NCBI GenBank assembly: GCA_043513815.1
Contig: CP121313.1
Span: 3,720,001 to 3,784,000 of the forward strand
DNA from: JANQIO01 sp043513815
GTDB lineage: Bacteria; Pseudomonadota; Gammaproteobacteria; Pseudomonadales; Halieaceae
Reading direction: 5' to 3'
Length of the DNA stretch: 64,000 nucleotides
Notes under the pieces: generated by a model
What the model was told of the DNA's origin: nothing
The model's input: the letters and a program-made list of their open reading frames with translations, nothing else
Databases searched by the model: none
Shown: positions 60,115 to 64,000 of the stretch, one piece after another
How positions within the stretch are numbered: the stretch's first letter is position 1
Layout: each line of letters opens with the position of its first letter
Translations under genes and position numbers: made by a program

Positions 60115-62397
60115 ATGAGCTTGATAAAAATAATATTTCCGGTAGTGGCGCTGGCCCTTGCTGCGCTGCTGTCAGCCTGCAGTGGTGGCGGCTCCGGCGG
60201 AAGCGTGAATGATCAGGCCCCGGCGGAACAACCGGCCCCCGAACCACCCGCGCCGGAGCCTCCCAGTGAGGAACCCACGCCCCCGCGCCAGGTGGACCGC
60301 AACTTCACCTATCACGGCGACACCCGCGACATTATTGAACGCAAGTGTGTGACCTGCCACCAGGAAGGTGAGCTGGCGCCGTTTGCGCTGGACACCTACG
60401 AAGACGTGAAGCTGTTTGGCCCGGCCGCGGCCTACTCCATAGAGGCAGGCACCATGCCACCGTGGCCGCCTACCAAGGGTTACACGGAGTTCCATGACGA
60501 CCGCTCACTGACCCGCCAGGAAAAGTACATTCTGCTGGAATGGATCAAGGCCGGCATGCCCGAGGGGGATCCTTCTGACTACGAGGCTCCTATAACAGCA
60601 GCAGCCGCCCCGGTCAGTTATGACCTCGAGCTGCCCATGACGCAGCCTTACACCCCCACCCTCCGGCCCGATGACCACCGTTGCTTCGCCATCGACTGGC
60701 CGCTGGATGAGTTCACCTACGTTACTGACGTCAACGTATTACCCGGCGAGAAGGAAGTGGTACACCACGTAATCGTGTCCATTGCCGAGCCGGAAGATGC
60801 CCACCTGTATTACGCTGCCGGCGGTGAAGACGGCCGTCCCGGCTGGTACTGCCTCGGTGCAGGCGGCGTGGCGGGTGCGCCGCTGCCGCGCCAGATTGGT
60901 GGCTGGGTGCCTGGCGTTGGCCGCGAGCCAGTGCCAAACGGCACGGGGATTGGCGTGAAGCCGGGTTCGGTGATGGTGGTGCAGATGCACTACAACACCT
61001 TGTCGGCAGACCCAATCCCGGATCAGTCCACGGTGCAGGTGGCGGTGAAGGATTCTGTCGAGCGCCCGGCCCGCAGCTTCCTGTTGGCCGACCCGAACTG
61101 GCTGCGACCCGGTGGCATGCCCATCCCCGCCGGCGAGTCCGAGGTAACCCATAGCTGGCGCATTCGCGGCAATGCCCTGGCCTTTGTTTTTGGTGAACCC
61201 GCCGGCGTCAGCCCCGGCCAACCCTGGGCGATGCACCAGGGCTTCATGCACATGCACAACCTGGGCATACGCGGGCGCACCACCATTGAGCGTGCCGACG
61301 GCAGTGAACAGGTAGTCCTCGATATCCGGGACTGGGATTTCAACTGGCAGGGCACCTACAACTTCGTCAATGAGACGGTGGTAAACCCGCAGGACTGGGT
61401 CACCATCGAGTGTAGCTGGGATAATAGCCAGGCCAACCAGGAGTTCGTCAACGGCGAGCAGCTCATCACCCGCGATGTCGAATGGGGTGACGGTACCCAG
61501 GACGAGATGTGCCTGATGTCGGTGTACATGACACCAGTAAAAGACGGCGTCGACTACAGCTATCACCCCAGCGTCTACACCGAGTCACCTGGCTGGCTGC
61601 AGCAGTTCGAGGCCGGCGATGTGGTGCCGCTCGGGCTGGTGTTCAACAACTTCAGCCTGCACGACCCCGGAGAACACAACCACGCCGACGCCACCCAGCA
61701 CGCGGGTGATCACGGTTCCGCCGGGGATGACCACAGCCAGGTATACGCGGGCCACTATCACGTGTACCTGGACAGCGAGGACGACGAAGCCGAGCACCTT
61801 ACTGCCTGGGAAGACAGTTACTTCTTCCAGCTGCCCGACAACCTGGCGCCAGGCGCCCACGAACTGCGCGTCAGCCTGCGCGGCATGGATCACCATGCTC
61901 TGGGCATAGAAGACCGGGTCGCGATTGAAATCGTCGAAGCCACCGGTGCCGGCGACGAAAGCCTGGTAGATGTAGACGCCTGGACCTACCAAGCCGCTGA
62001 TGAAGACAGCCTGGCCTCACACCGCCCGGAGGACACCAACTGCCCCGACAACAGCTGGTACAACGAAGACGGCGCCCTGGAAGTGGAGACGGGCTACTGT
62101 AACTACCTGTCTCTGGCCCAGCCGAGCCTCACGGATGTTGCCGCCGGCGACAGCCTGCACCTGGTGCTGTGGCATGGCGACCTGGTCTTCGATGCGCCGG
62201 CCACCGCCCATGTGGCCGTGTCGATAGACGGAAAAATTGCCTGGGAAGACCAGGTCAGCATTCCGGGCGAGGCCGATATATTCGATGTGAAGTTCACGCT
62301 GCCGTTCGATGCGCCGGCCGGCAGCAAGGTGGAATATCACCTGCACAATCACGGCTACAACACCTGGACCCTGCTGCAACTGGAGGTTGAACGATAA
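60115..62397 (+). CDS. Haem-c/copper monooxygenase-like lipoprotein (PHM/DBH fold)
   Basis: The 760-residue lipoprotein (LAALLSAC, Cys 22) has a Pro/Glu-rich linker and a c-type haem motif CVTCH (residues 78-82) with a likely Met ligand in GTMPPWPP. The rest resembles copper type II ascorbate-dependent monooxygenases: VHHVI (His 217, 218), QMHYN (His 292), HMHN (His 379, 381) and DEMCLM (Met 465) supply all six copper ligands known from peptidylglycine hydroxylating monooxygenase. The haem domain could deliver electrons to copper in place of ascorbate. A C-terminal third (~480-760), His/Asp-rich at first, is unassigned. It starts the operon with tlpA, DUF4266 and DUF3570 genes (2-base gap to tlpA). 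The substrate is unknown. Confidence 0.82.
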   Translation: MSLIKIIFPVVALALAALLSACSGGGSGGSVNDQAPAEQPAPEPPAPEPPSEEPTPPRQVDRNFTYHGDTRDIIERKCVTCHQEGELAPFALDTYEDVKLFGPAAAYSIEAGTMPPWPPTKGYTEFHDDRSLTRQEKYILLEWIKAGMPEGDPSDYEAPITAAAAPVSYDLELPMTQPYTPTLRPDDHRCFAIDWPLDEFTYVTDVNVLPGEKEVVHHVIVSIAEPEDAHLYYAAGGEDGRPGWYCLGAGGVAGAPLPRQIGGWVPGVGREPVPNGTGIGVKPGSVMVVQMHYNTLSADPIPDQSTVQVAVKDSVERPARSFLLADPNWLRPGGMPIPAGESEVTHSWRIRGNALAFVFGEPAGVSPGQPWAMHQGFMHMHNLGIRGRTTIERADGSEQVVLDIRDWDFNWQGTYNFVNETVVNPQDWVTIECSWDNSQANQEFVNGEQLITRDVEWGDGTQDEMCLMSVYMTPVKDGVDYSYHPSVYTESPGWLQQFEAGDVVPLGLVFNNFSLHDPGEHNHADATQHAGDHGSAGDDHSQVYAGHYHVYLDSEDDEAEHLTAWEDSYFFQLPDNLAPGAHELRVSLRGMDHHALGIEDRVAIEIVEATGAGDESLVDVDAWTYQAADEDSLASHRPEDTNCPDNSWYNEDGALEVETGYCNYLSLAQPSLTDVAAGDSLHLVLWHGDLVFDAPATAHVAVSIDGKIAWEDQVSIPGEADIFDVKFTLPFDAPAGSKVEYHLHNHGYNTWTLLQLEVER

Positions 62398-62399
62398 GG

Positions 62400-62912
62400 A
62401 TGCAAGTTTCGAGATGGATATTCTGCGTGGCGCTGCTTCAAGCCGCGGTAATGACACTTCCCGCCCGGGCAGAGACCATCCCGGTGGGCCAGCCGGCGCC
62501 GGCAGTAGTGCTTCCCAGCCTCACTGAAGAGGGCAGGACCTACGACCTGACTGCACTGCGAGGCCAGGTGGTTTATGTGGATTTCTGGGCCTCCTGGTGC
62601 GGGCCCTGCCGGGTGTCATTCCCGGTCATCGATGAGATCTACGGCGAACTCGGTAGCCGCGGCTTCCAGGTGCTGGCCATCAATGTCGACGAGTACTCCG
62701 AAGATGCCATGGAATTCCTGGCAGAGCTGCCGGTGAGTTACCCGGTGGTGTGGGATGCGAAGGGTGTCACTCCGGCGAGCTTTGGCATTCTCGGTATGCC
62801 TACCGGCTTCCTGATTGACCAGAAAGGCACGGTGGTCAAGGTTCACCAGGGCTTCCGCAAGAGCGACGCTGACTGGCTGCGGGCGGAAATCATCAAACTG
62901 CTGGAGTCCTGA
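62400..62912 (+). CDS. TlpA-like periplasmic thioredoxin
   Basis: The 170-residue product has a signal peptide ending in LPARA and a TlpA/ResA fold with the active site FWASWCGPCRVSFP, IDEIYGELGSRGFQVLAINVDE and the cis-Pro region LGMPTGFLID. Such proteins reduce disulfides, for example for cytochrome c maturation or copper insertion. Here it may keep Cys residues of the upstream haem/copper protein or of the Cys-containing lipoprotein downstream reduced. It starts 2 bases after the monooxygenase stop. Confidence 0.9.
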   Translation: MQVSRWIFCVALLQAAVMTLPARAETIPVGQPAPAVVLPSLTEEGRTYDLTALRGQVVYVDFWASWCGPCRVSFPVIDEIYGELGSRGFQVLAINVDEYSEDAMEFLAELPVSYPVVWDAKGVTPASFGILGMPTGFLIDQKGTVVKVHQGFRKSDADWLRAEIIKLLES

Positions 62913-62915
62913 CAA

Positions 62916-63128
62916 ATGCGCGCACTGATGATGATGCTGACAGTGACGGCCCTGGCCGGCTGCGCCGCAGAGCCCGTGCAGCCCTGGGAACGCGGCACGC
63001 TGGCAAAGAGTGAAATGCAGTGGACGCCAGATCCGCTGGAAGCCGTCCTGCGGGATCATATCTACTTCAGTAAAGAGGCATCGACCGGGGGCGGAGGCGC
63101 GGCCGGGGGCGGCTGCGGCTGCAACTGA
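62916..63128 (+). CDS. DUF4266 small lipoprotein
   Basis: The 70-residue product begins with a lipobox (TALAGC, Cys 16) and shows the DUF4266 pattern WERGTLAKSEMQW..DPLEAVLRDHIYFSKEAS, then a Gly-rich tail ending GGGCGCN. The family is nearly always found beside TlpA-like and DUF3570 proteins, often with the flavinyltransferase ApbE. The role is unknown. The two Cys at the tail are absolutely placed for metal binding or modification. Its stop shares one base with the next start (TGATG). Confidence 0.88.
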   Translation: MRALMMMLTVTALAGCAAEPVQPWERGTLAKSEMQWTPDPLEAVLRDHIYFSKEASTGGGGAAGGGCGCN

Positions 63129-64000
63129 TGGCCGGCCGGGACACGCACCCCAGCCTCCTGGCGCTCACCTCCAGCGCACTTCTGCTGCCCGCTTACCAGC
63201 AGGCCAATGCCGATGCCCCACCCGACTACACCACGCTGGGCATGAGCTATTCAAAATACCAGGAAGACGACACCCAGGCCGGTCGCACCGTGGGCGGCGA
63301 ATCCATAGAGCGCTATGACATTGACGTGGCCCAGTTCTATCTGCTGGCGCCAGTCAGCGATGACTGGTCTGTCGCCCTGGATGTGCAGTGGGAAGACATG
63401 TCCGGCGCCTCCCCGTGGTTCGTGGGGCTCGACAACGGCGATGCGAAGGTTTTCATGAGCGGCGCCTCCATCGAAGACACCCGCACCACGGTCAGCGTTA
63501 ACACGCGCTACTACTACGACCGCGGCAATGCCGGCTTTACCTATACCCGCTCGGACGAAGACGATTACGAGTCCGACGCCATCGCCCTGGACGGCGCCTT
63601 CAACAGTGCCGACGGGCTGACGACCTGGTCGGCGGCCATCAGCGCCTCGTTCGATGATATTGAGCCCACCCAGGGAATGACGCCCACCAACACCCTGGAG
63701 GACAGCAAGGATGTCTACGGCGGCTACCTCGGCGTAAGCCGTATCATCAGCAAGCGTGCGATTCTGCGTTTCGGCCTCAGCTATACCTATCGCAACGGAT
63801 TCCTTACCGACCCCTACAAGCTGCAGGACCAGCGCCCGAACACCCGCAAGGAATGGGCACTCTCCAGCGGCTATCGCCAATACTTCACACAGCAGAATGC
63901 GGCATTGCATGTGGACTACCGTTACTTTGATGACGACTGGGGCATTGCCTCCCATACCGTGGATCTGGCCTGGTGGCAGAACATTGGCCGCAACACCCAG
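63128..64000 (+). CDS. DUF3570 family protein, probable outer-membrane beta-barrel (partial)
   Basis: About 290 residues are visible; the C-terminus lies beyond the window. After a weak signal-like start (LLALTSSALLLPAYQQANA) the sequence has MSYSKYQEDDTQAGRT and alternating hydrophobic/polar strands (YYYDRGNAGFTYTRS, ILRFGLSYTYRNGFLTDPYK, ALHVDYRYFDDDWGIASHTVDLAWW), typical of the DUF3570 family and of outer-membrane barrels. Position after TlpA and DUF4266 confirms the family. Its function is unknown; an ApbE-like gene may follow outside the window. Confidence 0.85.
   Translation, partial: MAGRDTHPSLLALTSSALLLPAYQQANADAPPDYTTLGMSYSKYQEDDTQAGRTVGGESIERYDIDVAQFYLLAPVSDDWSVALDVQWEDMSGASPWFVGLDNGDAKVFMSGASIEDTRTTVSVNTRYYYDRGNAGFTYTRSDEDDYESDAIALDGAFNSADGLTTWSAAISASFDDIEPTQGMTPTNTLEDSKDVYGGYLGVSRIISKRAILRFGLSYTYRNGFLTDPYKLQDQRPNTRKEWALSSGYRQYFTQQNAALHVDYRYFDDDWGIASHTVDLAWWQNIGRNTQ

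Noticed and set aside
1..64000. CRISPR arrays, tRNA/rRNA genes, complete insertion sequences, toxin-antitoxin or phage-defence modules
   Set aside because: None showed up: no regularly spaced repeats, no cloverleaf with CCA-type acceptor stem and no transposase or nuclease signature in credible coding frames.

Overview
The window looks like the chromosome of a GC-rich, aerobic, probably marine gammaproteobacterium. The combination of a type II secretion operon, AceE-type pyruvate dehydrogenase, FabV, NadA, several cyclic-di-GMP proteins and a steroid ring-degradation cluster resembles the Halieaceae/OM60 group. That placement is inferred from gene content; no search was run. I saw no tRNA, rRNA, CRISPR array, phage or complete insertion sequence.

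Layout. 1-776 is the start of a glycosyltransferase gene (runs off the left edge). 924-2348 encodes a large secreted protein with a strong terminator. 2778-12748 is a compact type II secretion operon transcribed leftward in the order gspE-F-G-H-I-J-K-L-M-C-D, with an extended -10 promoter in front of gspE. 12973-14475 is a TPR-sulfotransferase.

14533-29022 is a leftward catabolic cluster that matches, almost gene for gene, the actinobacterial pathway for the last two steroid rings (C and D, via the HIP intermediate): fadD3, a tandem Lrp-type regulator, ipdA, ipdB, ipdC, echA20, fadE31, fadE32, fadA6, an SDR, a second acyl-CoA dehydrogenase, fadE30 and ipdF. Together they should activate HIP with CoA, dehydrogenate and reduce it, open rings D and C, and thiolyse the products into central metabolism. 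Three blocks of this cluster are separated by hairpin elements that share a ~52-nt core but carry unrelated, copy-specific palindromic arms. This is the most unusual DNA structure in the window.

29234-38664 holds a fatty-acyl-CoA ligase, a Tat-exported dienelactone-hydrolase-like protein, a metallo-beta-lactamase-fold hydrolase, FabV enoyl reductase and the pyruvate dehydrogenase subunits AceF and AceE. 38830-45774 is housekeeping: an M16 protease, an AI-2E-type permease, a TusA-like protein, a BepA-like protease/chaperone and quinolinate synthase.

46036-51137 is a cyclic-di-GMP block: a structured leader RNA, a receiver/GGDEF/EAL protein with a degenerate cyclase, a membrane diguanylate cyclase and a response-regulator GGDEF-EAL protein. 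51187-59568 carries two divergent propeller-type sensor kinases around a small secreted protein that resembles a free-standing subtilase propeptide. The sensor halves and the middle are AT-richer than the kinase halves. 59565-64000 has a half-size asparaginase and an operon for a haem/copper monooxygenase-like lipoprotein, a TlpA thioredoxin, a DUF4266 lipoprotein and a DUF3570 protein (runs off the right edge).
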